In this document: positions 40,201-52,640 of the stretch, piece after piece
Position numbering within the stretch: position 1 is the first letter of the stretch
How the letters are laid out: the number at the start of each line of letters is the position of its first letter
DNA from: Macrotis lagotis
Lineage: Eukaryota > Chordata > Mammalia > Peramelemorphia > Peramelidae
DNA length: 64,000 nucleotides
Direction of reading: 5' to 3'
Assembly: GCF_037893015.1 (NCBI RefSeq)
Contig: NC_133666.1
Span: 653,036,957 to 653,100,956 of the forward strand
Notes under the pieces: generated by a model
What the model saw: only the letters and a program-made list of their open reading frames with translations
Database searches by the model: none
What the model was told of the DNA's origin: nothing
Program-made: the position numbers and the translations under genes

Positions 40201-41680
40201 ATGGATGGGAACATTTATAGGTTTATCACAATAAGGATAATAATAAATAACAAAACATTTACATAGCACTTTGAGGTTTGTAAAACTAAACCCAACTCAT
40301 TTAATCCTCATAGCAACTCTACAATGGAGTGCCAATAAAGAAAAAGATTTTATGGATAAAAAAAATCTGAAACCTCAGAGAAGACTTAAGTAACTAACCC
40401 AGAAAGTAAGTATATGAGGCAGGATTTGAATTCCAAGTCTAGAGTGCTCATCCATTTCATCACCTAGCTGCCATGGGTCTATAGGTGTAAACCCTAGTGA
40501 TAATGGTCCTGGAAAAATCTTACGTGGAAGTGTAGATTCCTAGGAACTGGAAGGGACCTTAGGAAGTGACTTAATATGTCTCAAGATTCCACAGCTAATT
40601 GTGTCAGAAATAGAATATGAAACCAAATCCTCTGCCTCCAAGTTCCATACTCACACAGAATTGTAACATTGAAAGGGACCTCAGGAAGCATCTAATCCAA
40701 CTCTTAGGCGAGGCAGAGATCTCCATCACTGCTGGGGAGGGAAAGATGCTCCAGCTGGCTTACTTACCCATTCAACGAATATTTGTTCAACACATTGCAT
40801 GAACAGTTCTATGTTGAACATGGTTGGGAGCAGAGAGAAGACAATTTGTATTGGGGCTCTTGATCTTTTTGTGCTATGGACTCTTCTGGTAGCCTGGTGA
40901 AGCCTGTGGGCTCCATCCCGTAATAATGTTTTTGAATGCATAAAATAAAAAATATATCATTAAAAAGGATTACCAGAAAAGTAAAGGATTACATAGCATT
41001 ACTAAAATAAAGATGTCTTTCTTCTATTCAAGTTGATGGAACCCCCGAAATCTATTCATGGGACAATGACCCCCTTAACTTCAGTGGATCAGGTTAAGAA
41101 CTTATAGTTAAGATGTAACTCCAATTCTCATGGATAATAGTCTAATCAATGGAAAGAGACCAGAGAAGTATTTCTAAATTAAAAGCTATACTTAGTTATG
41201 GAGTCCCACAGGGCAGAGAAAGCAGGGAAGGAACTGTCCTAGTCTCTCTCCCAAGAATTTAGGTGTGGAGATAAGGGATCTAAGATGCTTCTTGTCACAG
41301 GACGTACTTAAGGGAAAATATCTTGAAGCACCCATAAGAGCTATCAAACACCTAAATGGGAGATAGAAGAAAGTGGAGGGAGTGTGAGAGTGTTGAATTT
41401 GCAATCAGAGAAAATGGGTTCAAACCTTCATTCTATTTCCACTTGTGTCCCTGGACAAGTCATTTACTTCAGTCCTCAGTTTCTTTATCTATCAAATGAG
41501 GGAGTTGAATTGGAGGACTTGTAAAGCATCTTCCAGCTCTAAACCTATGAAATTTAAAGAGCAAGGGAGAAAGGATGAAACCTCTCACCATCTAGCTTGA
41601 CCTTGACCCAAACTACTCCTTCTACTCTGATTGTTCTCATTCTTAGAAAACCCAGAGTTTGTCTAGATCTTCCTCTAAGT
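40201..41680. other. Intergenic with MIR-type fragments
   Basis: MIR-like stretches lie at about 40250-40475, 40550-40720 and 41395-41560. No gene is visible. Confidence 0.4.
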
Positions 41681-41692
41681 ACAGGAGTCAGG

Positions 41693-41818
41693 GGCAGCTA
41701 GTGGTACAGTGGACAGAACACTGACCCTGAGTTCAAATCAGACCTCAGACATTGAATAATTTCCTAGCTGTGTGATCTTGGGAAAGTCACTTAACCCCAT
41801 TGCCTTGTTTAAAAAAAA
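41693..41818 (+). mobile_element. Marsupial core-SINE, plus, shortened
   Basis: 'ggggcagctagtggtacagt...cttgggaaagtcacttaacc' plus an A-rich tail. Lacks part of the middle compared with full copies. Confidence 0.8.
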
Positions 41819-42044
41819 TAAAACAAAGTACAGGAATCACTTCTACTGAAAGTGTTTCTTTCTCCTGAGCTCTATTCTTGGAACATTAGAGTTCTTTTGA
41901 TGCAGTCAAAGACCATCTTTATTCTTTCAAAAGTCACATTACACTTGGAAAAACAGCTTGTACATACTCAGAAGGAAGGGCATGTTCTCCCTGCTGCTTC
42001 CCTTCCTAGAACTAGCAGTAAAAATGATCATAACAATAGTTGAA

Positions 42045-42350
42045 GTTTTGTTCATCCATTTATTTGATAAATATTTATAAAGTGCTACTGGGAGCAGGAC
42101 CAGTGCTTAGTGAGATACAAAATTTAGACAAAACACAGTCTGTCCCTATAGTTTAGTAGAGAGAAAAGACATATTATGGAGATCACAGGATCTGGGAGGG
42201 ACTTCAGAGGTCATCTCATTGAACTCCATCATTTTACAAATGAGGAGACTGAGGTCCAGAGACTTACTTGTCCAAGGTCTCATAGGCGATATTAAGTAGA
42301 AGAACCAGAATTTAAAACCAGGTCCTCTGACTACAAACCCAGAATTCTTT
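42045..42350. repeat. Dispersed element fragment and MIR-like fragment
   Basis: About 42045-42175 is the 5' part of the unclassified dispersed element ('atttataaagtgctactggg'). About 42185-42350 is MIR-like. Confidence 0.4.
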
Positions 42351-42426
42351 TCACTGCACTTACATTCCTCCAACATTTTCTGACTTTGCTGATATCTGAT
42401 CATGATTCCATTAAGAATTCCATGAT

Positions 42427-42742
42427 GGGGCGGCTAGGTGGCGCAGTGAATAGAGCATCGGCTTTGGAGTCAGGAGTACCTGGGTTCAAATCCGACTTCA
42501 GACACTTAATTACCTAGCCGTATGGCCTTGGGCAAACCACTTAACCCCATTGCCTTGAATAAAATCTAAAAAAAAAAGAAAGAAAAAAGAGGGCCGGCGA
42601 GTTGGTACAGTGGATAGAGCACCAGCCCTGGAGTCAGGAGTCCCTGAGTTCAAATCCAGCCTCAGACACTTAACAATTACCTAGCTGTGTGGCCTTGGGC
42701 AAGCCACTTAACCCCACTGCCTTGAAAAAAAACCTGAAAAAA
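42427..42742 (+). mobile_element. Two core-SINEs in tandem sharing one TSD
   Basis: First copy about 42427-42589 ('ggggcggctaggtggcgcag'), second about 42590-42742 ('gggccggcgagttggtacag'), same orientation. The pair is flanked by 'aattccatgat' at 42416-42426 and 42743-42753, so the second most likely landed in the first copy's A-rich tail. Confidence 0.88.
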
Positions 42743-42775
42743 AATTCCATGATACCATCAGCAGTAACAATGACA

Positions 42776-43082
42776 ACTACTGCTACTTCTACTATTACTA
42801 CCACCACCACCACGACCACCACCACTACTACTACTGCTACTGCTACTGCTACTACTACTACTACTACTACTGCTACTGCTGATAATACTATTCCTACTAG
42901 TACTACTACTACTACTGCTATTATTACTAGTACTACTATACCACCACTACTACTACTAATAATAATAATACTATACCTCTACTACTACTACTACTACTAC
43001 TAATACTATACCACTACTACTACTACTACTAATAATAATAATACTATACTACTATTACTACTACTACTTCTACTACTACTAT
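42776..43082. repeat. (ACT)n trinucleotide repeat, imperfect, about 300 bp
   Basis: ACT/TAC units with CAC, GCT and ATA variants, directly downstream of the tandem SINE pair. A poly-Thr open frame here is an artefact. Confidence 0.93.
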
Positions 43083-44394
43083 AATTAGGAACCATTCTTA
43101 TGGTGCCCTTAAATTCCTATCGTATTTCCCCACAAGCGGAAGGTCATTGGAGTGTTCACCACTTCATGAATTCCTACTGGTAGGACCATTTGTTCCCCCC
43201 TGAATTGTCAAAGGTAGGTAGGTTGTGGTCACTAGGTCTGACAAGTCTTAGGAAGCTATCTGTCACATCTTAGTTGTGTTCCTTGAGTTGACAACTGACC
43301 TCTCTGTTGTCCATCTCAAGTTGACAGATGGCCACCTTAGTCATTGAATTAGTGGGGAGTCATGAATCATCATTACACAGGTCAAATAGATTTTATGAGC
43401 AACATCCAAGGATGGATGGGATCTGCTTAAACTCAGAGAGCTGTTTTTCTGCAGAAATAATGGATTACAGATTATAACTTTTTTCAAAGCCTTGCCCATG
43501 GTAGTTGTGAAGTGAGTTACTTTTCAATGTAGTATTTAAAGTCAGGATAAATCATATGTGTAGGAAGCAGAGGACAGCAAGATGATAATAATTATGGATG
43601 AGTATATGGATCCCTGGGAAAAGAGGGAGCCAACAAAAGCTTGCATTATGTGACTCTAATAATTCTGCATGCTTTCCCCTTTGTGAAAGGGCCCCATCCA
43701 GGATGCTATTGTAAGTCTGAAGAATTGCATAGGTACACCAGGTGACTGTCACCAGAAAAGAATTACTTAATGCTTTAACTAAACATAAACCTTTCCCTTT
43801 TTATGGGCTATAGTAGCTACTCAGAATATCCCAATAAGTCTGAGGGTTGTATAGGTTTCTGGAGAGGTTAGAAATCGAGTAAAGGGAGAATGATAAGTGC
43901 CTAGATTATTTATAGACTTAAATATGAGTTCTGCAATTTTTTTGAGATTTAAAAAATCTTGTCATGTTAGCCTGAATGTTTACATTGGCACTGAAAACCT
44001 TTTTTCTTTTTGGTAAAGGATTATGATGAAGAAAAGTCTAATGTTCCTGGGTGGAAAAAAATAAAAATAAAAAAATAAAAACCACTAGGTGGTGGCATAA
44101 CAAGCCAAATTCTAATGTTCTGTAAAGAACCCTGGGTTACAGCAAAACTTATCCCTGCCCCCACCCAAGCTGTTGTATAAGAAGTCCTCAAAATTGAACT
44201 CAATTCGTGTAAATTCAGTGTTACTTTTCTGTACCAGTACAAAACTTTGGGTTATTTGATGTCTTTTCCTGATCACTCAATTTGTGGATATGTTTGATTT
44301 TGGATTCCTTAAAATTGTGCTATATAGATTATATTTAGAGGATCTATCTAGGACCATTGTCTTTTAGTTTGAGACTGATGCTCCCTTTGCTCCT
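43083..44394. other. Intergenic, nothing recognised
   Basis: About 1.3 kb with no repeat family or coding region that I can name. Confidence 0.4.
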
Positions 44395-44600
44395 TTGTTG
44401 TTGTTCAGGTTTTTTTTTTTCAGTTGTGACCCCATTTGAAGTTTTCTTGGCAAAGATCCTATACTGGTTTGCCAGAGGAAACTGAGGCTAATACAGCAAA
44501 GTGACTTACCAAGAGAAACAGAGTTATTAAATGTCTGAGGCTTTAACATAGGAAGATGAATCAGCCTGATTCCAGGCCCCACCCCCATGCACTATGCCAC
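44395..44600 (-). mobile_element. SINE with RTE/BovB-type tail, minus, diverged
   Basis: 'ttgttgttgttcagg...ccccatttgaagttttcttggcaaagatc' followed by the eroded SINE body. Confidence 0.65.
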
Positions 44601-44685
44601 CTCCCTGCTTCTTTTCTCGTATTGGCCAAGAACTCTTTATATCAGCAAGGCAGGAATAAGCATATCCTCCAAAATAACCATGGTC

Positions 44686-44688
<3 letters not shown>

Positions 44689-44751
<63 letters not shown>

Positions 44752-44782
44752 TGTGTGTGTGTGTGTCTGTGTGTGTGTGTGT
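44689..44782. repeat. (GT)n microsatellite, about 94 bp
   Basis: Nearly pure TG/GT with two CT interruptions. Confidence 0.97.
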
Positions 44783-44914
44783 ATCAGGTAAATCCCTGCT
44801 CTCTTGACTTAGAGTGACCATATTTCCCACATTCTGAACTGATATATATATATTTGGCCATTTAGACAAAAGGGCATTTTTTTTCACAGATTTATTATTT
44901 ATGATCTTTTTTAA

Positions 44915-45780
44915 AAGTCTTTTTTTAAAAGATTTTATTTATTTTGAGTTTTACAATTTTCCCCTAAGCTTACTTCTCTCTCCCCACCCCCCACACTTTG
45001 ACAAGTGTATATCTGGCATTCTAACAACATGTCCAACCCATTGTAGTTGAATTCTCTGTAGTAAAGATGGAATGCTAGGTAGTTTAGCTCAAGAAAAGAC
45101 CTCAGTGTCTAGTATCTTCTCCTGCAAGGTTTACATACATGTAAAACTATTAACATTGATTTTTAAAATTTTGAATTCCAAATTCTTTCTCTACTTCCAC
45201 ATCCCCTCACTGAGAAGGAAAAAAAATTGATATAGGTTATATGTGTATAGTGTTGCAAAATATATTTTCATTTTAGTGATGTTGTAAAAGAAAACATAGA
45301 TCAAAAAACCCCCAAGAAAAAATAAAGTTTAAAAAGTATATTTCAATATGCATTTAGACTCCATCAGATGTGGATGGATAGTATTTTTCATAATTCCTTC
45401 AGAGTTGTCTTGGATCACTATATTTCTGAGAATGACTTAGTCACAGTTGATCATCTTGAAATATTGCGGGTTCTGTGTGCAATGTTTTCCTTGTTCTATT
45501 CATTTAACTTTGCATCAGTTTGTATAAAAGTCTTCCCAGATTTTTCTGAAAGCATTCTGCTCATCAATTCTTTTAGCACAATAGTATTCATCATCTAGGT
45601 CCATATAAAACTTGTTTACTTTCCAATTCTTTGCCACTAAAAAAAAGAGCTGCAATAAATATTTTTGTACATATAGGTCCATTTACTTTTTGTCTTTTAT
45701 ATCTTTTTTGATATAGACCTAGTAGTGGTACTGTTGGGTCAAAGGGTATCCATGGAAAAATGCTCTTTTGTAGCATCATT
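44915..45780 (-). mobile_element. L1 3' ends, minus (two fragments)
   Basis: About 44915-45155 matches the tail-proximal sequence of the 35-1092 L1. About 45160-45780 is another L1 3' UTR and ORF2 end (minus frame with F-D-P-T-V-P-L-L-G-L-Y near 45740). Confidence 0.65.
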
Positions 45781-47985
45781 TGGTCACAGATTTAGAGGTG
45801 AAAGTGAACCCAGAGGTCATTGAACCCAAATATTCATTTTAAAAGAAACTGAATCCAAAAGAGATTAAATGAATAATCTAAGGTCACACATGTATATTGT
45901 GAGAGAACAAATATGTGGATCCAAAGTACCCTGGCTCCACAGTCACTTGAGACTTCATAAAATTGACTGAAGCATGATCACTGTAACTGTATGTCATCCT
46001 CCTGGTCAACATCATTATTATAATTATAGATTTACAAACTTTATATACATATACACATTTATGTGTGTCCACATAAATGAATATACATGCACATATATAC
46101 ATGCAAATATACATATATATTAGCACTGTGCCAGAGCTTAAGGGAAAAAAGACATAAAAAATTAGTTCTTGTTGGGGCAACAAAAGGGCACAGTGGTTGG
46201 AGCACTGACCCTGAAGTCAGGAGGACCTGAGTTCAAATCCAGACTCAGACACTTGACACTTCTTACCCCGTGTGACTCTGGCCAAGTCACTTAATCCTAA
46301 TTGATTCACAAAACAAACAAACAAACAAAAAATTAATCCTACTGGTGGACTAGAACCTATGCATGGGTAAGGAAACACAAATGAATTGCTAGGGGAGAGG
46401 GAGAAAGTACTAATAACTCGGAGAAAGGTCAGGAAAAGCTTCTTGTAGGAGGAGTTATTTAAGCTAATTCCTGAAGAAAGTTAATATTTAAGAAGTAGAA
46501 GAGAGGAGGGACTCTTTTCTAGGTATAGACCCAGAGGTAGAAGGGAGAATTCTTGATTTGGAAAACAGAATATTAGAATTGGAAGGGAACATGCAGGAGT
46601 CCCTCTTTCCATTGAGACTTTTCGTGAGACCCATTTCCTTAAGTTATTATTTGTGTTGTCTCAGGTTTTGGTTAGATTTTTCTGCACCTCTGACCCCAGG
46701 TCATTGAATACTATCTCCTCTATAAGGCAAATGAGGAGGAGGAGAAAGGCACTATGCTAAATCCCAAAGACAGAAAGACAAAAAAGAAAGGAGTCCATAA
46801 TTTTTTAAGGAGGAAAGAGGAGGAGGAGGAGGAGGAGGAACATTTTCAGTTCTAAATCTAGGAGAACTATGACAATTATGATTCATTTTACAGTTTACAA
46901 ATCACTTTACATACATAGTCTCACCCAATTCTCCAACCATTCCTTTGTAAGGAAAGCTTTTTCACACCTGTTTTTCAGATGATGAAACCAAAACCTGGGA
47001 AAGTTAAATGGTTCTTCCCAAATGCCCAGAGGGTCAGGCTAACAGATGGAAGCTGCTATTTGTTTCTTCATTTTGTTGAAACCTATGGACACCTTCTCAG
47101 AATCTAATATAAAGGAAATGAAGGAAAAGCTAAGTTTTAGTTAGAGGTTAGTGAAAACAAAATTTCCATTTCCTCCCCATTCAAGTTTCAAGATTCATTA
47201 TAACCTACCCATGAATTCCCAAATTAAGAACCCCCTGTTCTAAAGGCAGGATTGAGTTGGAGCTTGGCAAGTGGAGCTGGTCATTTCTCGCCTTTGTCTC
47301 TGGCTATATCTGATACTTTGACTTGGATTGCCCTCCAAGGCTTATATTACTTTGAGAAGTATAAAAGGTAGCTAGAAGATCTGAGTTCAAAGTCATCCTT
47401 AGATACTTAGGAGTTGTATGGCATATGTCACTTGAGTATGTCTCCGTTTCCTTATCTGTAAAATGAAGAGAAAAATGACACCAATCCCCCAATGTTGTTG
47501 TGAGAACATGAGATAATAGTTGGAAAGTGCTTACTACAGTGTCTGGCACATATAGAAGGAGCTATAGAAATACTCCCCTCACTCTTTTGAGAAGTCCACA
47601 AGTTCTCACGTTTTAAATACTAGCACTTTGTTGGCCCTGCCCTTTTGCACTTGTAGTGCTATGACCCAGAACTATATTTGCAAACCGGATTGAATCTTGG
47701 CAGTTTCTCACACATCACTCTCAAACTATTACCCCTACCCTCTACCCCTAAAAGTTTCCCCCAAGAATATCAGGATTTGACTTTTCCCCTCACTCAGATC
47801 TCCCTAGAGAAATAAGAATACAGCTTTCTAGAAAAAGACTCAGGATAAGAATACATCAACCATGTGGTAGGCTTGTCTCACAACAAAAGAAAATTTTCCC
47901 ACTTCCACCTCCACTATTATCTAGGTTCATAAAGAGACAAAATGACTCTCCCTCAGAGAAGAAGGCACTCAAATTGAGAGAGGTT
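45781..47985. other. Intergenic with old repeats
   Basis: MIR-like fragments lie at about 45790-45960 and 47355-47570, and a dispersed-element piece at about 46370-46510. The core-SINE at 46160-46325 is listed separately. No gene is visible. Confidence 0.4.
46165..46328 (+). mobile_element. Marsupial core-SINE, plus, diverged variant
   Basis: 'ggggcaacaaaagggcacag...gaagtcaggaggacctgagt...ctctggccaagtcacttaat' with a (CAAA)n tail. Its 3' part differs from the 'gccttgcaaaa' subfamily. Confidence 0.75.
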
Positions 47986-48665
47986 AGGAAGGCTTCCTAC
48001 AGGAGATGTTACTTTAATTGGGATTTAAAAGAAGCCAGGAAGGTCAGTAGGTGGAATGGAGGAAAGAGAAGATTGGAGAGGAGGGAGTGAGAGGAAATAA
48101 CTAAAGCTGAGAGATGCAGTGTTTTATTCATGGACAGCCAGGAGGCAAGTGTCACTGGGTTGAAGAGAACAAAGTTGAGAAGACTGGAAAGGTAGGAGGG
48201 ACCTGGATTATGAAGGTCTTTGGACAGCAAAGAGAAGATTTTTATATCTTCTCCTGAAGATAATAGGAAGTCACTGGATTATATTGAGGAGGGAGGTTAT
48301 ATGATCAGAGCTGCACTTCAGGAAAACTCACTTTAGTGACTGAATGGAAAAGGGATTGGAGTGGGGAAAGATGGGGGCAGGCAGACCCACCAGTAGCTAT
48401 TGTAAGATTCAGGCGTGAGATGATGAGGTCCTAGAACCAGGGTTGATGGCAGGGTTGGAGGAGAAAAGGGGCCATATCTGAGAAATGCTGCAAAAGTGAA
48501 AATGATAGGTTCTTGGATATAGTTGGGGCGGGGTGTATGAGATATAGGAAAGAGCCTACAATGACTCCTGAGGGATTGGGAAGAGGTTGTTGTCCTCTAA
48601 GATAACAGAAGTTAGGAGGGGAGGATTGTTTAGAGGGAAAGAGAAGGAGCTCAGTTTGTGACAGA
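47986..48665 (+). repeat. Longest copy of the unclassified dispersed element
   Basis: 'gaaggcttcctacaggagat', 'tggattatgaaggtctttgg', 'gatgaggtcctagaaccagg' follow a pattern of an ancient mammalian interspersed repeat also seen at 9.5, 12.6 and 28.3 kb. I cannot name the family reliably. Confidence 0.45.
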
Positions 48666-50454
48666 TTGAATTTAAGATATCCTATTTTAATAGACAAATA
48701 TACTTTCTGGCAACTCATCATCATCATCATGACAGATAACATTAAAATAGTTTGTACAGTTATTACTCTGCATATATCAAAAATCCAACCTCACAACAAC
48801 CCTGGGAAGTAGGTATCTCCATTTTACAGATGAGAAAACTGAGGCAGACAGAGATTAAAGGACTTGTCCAGGGTCACACAGCAAGTAAGTGTCTGATGCA
48901 AAGGTATTACAGGAATATCTGTAGTGATATTTGTTACATTTTGTTTGATCATCTGCACAATAAGTCTTCTTAATTGTTTTTAAAAGATATGTGTATGTAT
49001 ATTTATGTGTTAAAATAATGATTTCTGAACAATCAGATTAGGGTAAGAGAGCTCTGCACCAGTCCAAGAAACAGGGACTGAGCTTGGGGAGTTGGGGTGG
49101 GGTTAGGGTTCCCAGAGGGGGTTCTGGGTATTCCTTTTTATCCCCACCCCAAGGACGTTTTCTTATATTTCCCAGTCTATCAGCAAGGTCTGAGCTGGGA
49201 TCTTGGGGCTTCCCAAATCTCCTAGGTGAGATTGTCAGGATCCTTTAAAAGCAGGAAAGAGAAATGTTTTTCCCCAAAGGGAGTTAGCAAAGTGTAACTT
49301 TTCTCAATTAGGGATAGTTAATGTGATTTGAACAAATTGCTGCTCCAGGGAGAACAGCAATTTCTGGGGCTCATTAAAAGGTCTCTCAGCAGTGGCTCAA
49401 ACCTTAGCTCTAATTGGGCTCTCAAAGAACAGTCGGTGTGCCCTCAGAGGCCTTGAATTCAGCAGGGGGGATTTACCAGTGTTCATCTCTTGTCAGATGC
49501 TTCTAGAAAATAACACTACCATCACATTCTCAATAACAACAAACATTTGTTTGGTACTGTTAAGTTTTCAAAGGACATTCTATACTTTATCTCATTTGAT
49601 CCTCATAACAGAAATGTGTGGTGCATACCTAACAGATATCATTATTTCCCTAAATATAATGGGAGACTGGACAATGACAGAGACTGATTCTGAAAATTCA
49701 TGATGATGGATAATAGGCCTTTTTTCTGATTCAGAACATGCACAGGTGTTCTGGAGCTGTTTCCTCTCTGTTTATTGCATAGTTAAGGAAAAAAATTTAA
49801 TTGGCTGCTGAGCTAGATCTGAGTCTATATATAAAAGTCACCAGGAGAAGAACTCGACCTTTCTCTCTCCATGCTGGCATTTGATAGAGAAAAAAGAAAT
49901 GTTAAAACCTTGAAATAGGGAGAAAGATAGTGGCAGAAACTACAGCAGCCTTCTGCTACAAACTATCTTCCAGTATTAGAGATGGAATGATCTCATCCTG
50001 GCTGCTGTGGGTATACTAACCCTAGCTCACCAGGTCATAACATTATTCTAATTATGATATGCATTCATCCAAAACAAAAAAAAATAATAGAGAAAGAAGA
50101 CAAAAATGCAACATGTTAGGGACCTCAAGGTGACCAAGTGGGTAAAAGGTTCTCCATCATGGAGGCTTATTACATTTCTTTCTTCTTACTCAAATACTGT
50201 CAAAGAAAAGAAAACTTCAGTCTGTCTGGGACTTTGGTTCACACATTCAAATCCTTCTCAGAAGACAATTAGAAGGCTTTTCATTATCATACTGTGAATG
50301 GACAGGAAATAGTCACAAATTTCTGTAGATGCCCTTCAGTAAGGGTTAGACCCTTATATTACTTTCGTGATGCATTTTGGAGAAATAGGTTCATCAAGCC
50401 TCAAGTGGACATGTTTCAAATGAGGCTAAAAGCCTCATCCTTGGAGACTTCTCG
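48666..50454. other. Intergenic, mostly unassigned
   Basis: MIR-like pieces lie at about 48780-48900 and 49550-49620. The segment 49030-49440 is not recognised as repeat or gene. Confidence 0.4.
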
Positions 50455-52265
50455 GGTAGACTCAAGATGATAGAGCAGAGAAATCACTCAGCTGAGCTCT
50501 CCCAACATTGCCTTCCAAACAACTCTAAAATACTATTTCAGATCGAATTCTGAAGCCAACAAAATGTCAGAGTGAGACATTCTTCCAGACTAAAGACAAT
50601 GTAGGAGGTTGGAAAGAGAGATATGTGAAATGGAGGTGGAAGCTGGCCCAGAGCCCACGTGGATGAAATGGCAGTGTTGAGACCAGGTGGTAGTGATGAA
50701 AGCAGTAGCAGCTTCAGGAGCTCTCAGTGCAGAGATAGTGATGGGATTGGACAAAGAAATTACAGGGGATTCTTTGCTGGTACTGGGAAGAGCTGCCACT
50801 GATTGTCAACTCTCTTTCCCATATGCAATTTCAGGTCATAGTTCAAGAGAAGTCCTGAGGGTTGGTCACAAGGATTAGGGACCCTGGTTGCAATTCCAAG
50901 GTAAAAGAATGCTAGCAATTGTGACTGAAGAGGACCAGGAGTCCTTTCCAGTTAAAGACCAAAGGGCAGACCAGAGAAGTGACCAAATCTCTCCAAGAAT
51001 CACAACAGCTTGGAAGTACTGAAAACTTGCAGATCCCCAAATTAGCCTAAAAGGAACAGAACAAACAAGCCTGAAGCTTGATATAGTGCCTCACCAACCC
51101 GAGGTGAGCAGAGCCCAACTTTAACATAAAGTTGAAAATCAAGAAATAGTCTGTTGCTGCTGCCATAATAGTATTTTGCTGCTCTGAACCGAATTCTCTT
51201 CACCTTCCAACCCAAGAGTAATAAAATTCCTACTGACATCCTAAGTTTTCTTGGGCCAAAAAAAAGTCTTACCCTGACCTTATATTAGCTCTGCTCCTCC
51301 AAAATTTTATTTGAGGAGTTATTTTAAAGTTGTTTGGAGGGAAATGTTGAGAGTTCAAGTGGCTTATCTCTAATTTGCCATCTTGGCTCCTGATATTTAC
51401 ATAATTAACAATCATAACTGTGAATGTAAATGAATTCACCAATAAAATAGGAGAACATCAGAATGGATTAGAAGCCAGAATCCAACAATATGTTGTTTAG
51501 AAGAAACATACTTGAAAAAGATACATACAGTTTCCAAGGATAGAATCTATTATTCTTTGACTGAAGTAATGACTAGGGTAGCAATCATGATCTCAGACAA
51601 AGTAAAAGCAAAAATTGAACTAGTTAGAAAGGATAAATGAGGAAACTATATTTTGCTGAAAGATACCATAGGTAATGAGTGAATATCAATACTAAACATA
51701 TTTGCATCAAATGGAATAAATATCTATTATTTTTTTTTAGATTTTTCAAGGCAATGGGGGTTAAGTGGCTTGCCTAAGGCCACACAGCTAGGTAATTATT
51801 AAGTGTCTGAGGCCAGATTTGAACTCAGGTACTCCTGACTCCAGGGCAGGTGCTCTATCCACTGTGCCACCTAGCCTCCCCTAAACATCTAACTTCTTAA
51901 AGGAAAAGTTAAATGAGCTATAGAGGAATAGATTGTAAAACTACAATACTGAGAGGCTTCAGACCTCCATAAATCAAATAAAAAATAATCAAAAATGAAA
52001 TGAAAGACCTGAATAGGATTTTGGAAAAGTTCAATATGACAAATTTCTAGAGACTATTTAATGAAAATCTATCTATCTCAGCTGGGCATGGTACATTCAC
52101 AAAAATTAAGCATAGAATAAAAGCCAAAATTAACCAAAGAATAAAAAAATCTCACAGATAAATGCAGAAAAATTACATACATTTTAATTACCATGATGCA
52201 ATTAACAAGATGCAGTATAAAAAAACTCACATAAATCAATAACATTTCTGTATATTACTAACAAA
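50455..52265 (+). mobile_element. L1 mosaic with an inverted 5' segment
   Basis: About 50455-51155 is a plus-oriented L1 5' region ('ctcaagatgatagagcagag'). About 51156-51393 is a minus-oriented L1 5' end finishing in 'gccatcttggctcc'. About 51395-52265 is plus-oriented L1 ORF2 endonuclease remnant ('gtagcaatcatgatctcaga', 'aatatcaatactaaacatat'). A core-SINE sits at 51727-51882. Confidence 0.55.
51727..51882 (-). mobile_element. Marsupial core-SINE, minus
   Basis: 'ggttaagtggcttgcctaag...ctccagggcaggtgctctat...gtgccacctagcctcccc', inserted in L1 ORF2 sequence. Confidence 0.88.
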
Positions 52266-52640
52266 ATATATGAACAGTATTGTTGCTTTCTTCTCCATGA
52301 TTTCAAATTTATATCTGGGATAAATGGACCAATTTACAACTTCACCAAGAATGTATTAGGATCAGGGGTGGTTAGGTGGAGAAGTTCAAATCCGGCCTCA
52401 GACACTTAATAATTACCTAGCTGTGTGGCCTTGGGCAAGCCACTTAACCCCATTGCCTTGCAAAAAAATGTATTAGGATCTCTATCTTCTCAAAGCTTTT
52501 CCAACATTGATTATCCCCCTTTTTTCATCTTTCAATTGGTATTATGTAAAGTGAAACCTTAGACTTGGTTTAATTTAAATTTTTCTCACTACTAGTGGCT
52601 CAGAGCATGTTTGCTCTAGCAATTCTTCTCCTGAAAACTG
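52266..52640 (-). mobile_element. L1 ORF2 fragment, minus, split by a SINE
   Basis: Both flanks of the 52364-52466 SINE match the minus-oriented ORF2 3' region seen at about 56400-56570 ('ccaatttacaacttcaccaa', 'cttttccaacattgattatc'). Confidence 0.6.
52364..52466 (+). mobile_element. Internally deleted core-SINE, plus, with 14-bp TSD
   Basis: The head 'aggggtggttaggtgga' joins directly to 'gaagttcaaatccggcctc', skipping about 45-50 bp including the A-box side. The tail 'cattgccttgcaaaaaa' is intact. Flanked by perfect 'aatgtattaggatc' at 52350-52363 and 52467-52480. Confidence 0.88.

Noticed and set aside
42689..43003. Poly-Thr open frame
   Set aside because: Translation of a SINE followed by the ACT repeat.
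49030..49440. Possible LTR or conserved non-coding element
   Set aside because: No TG...CA ends, no direct repeats or primer-binding site visible; left unassigned.
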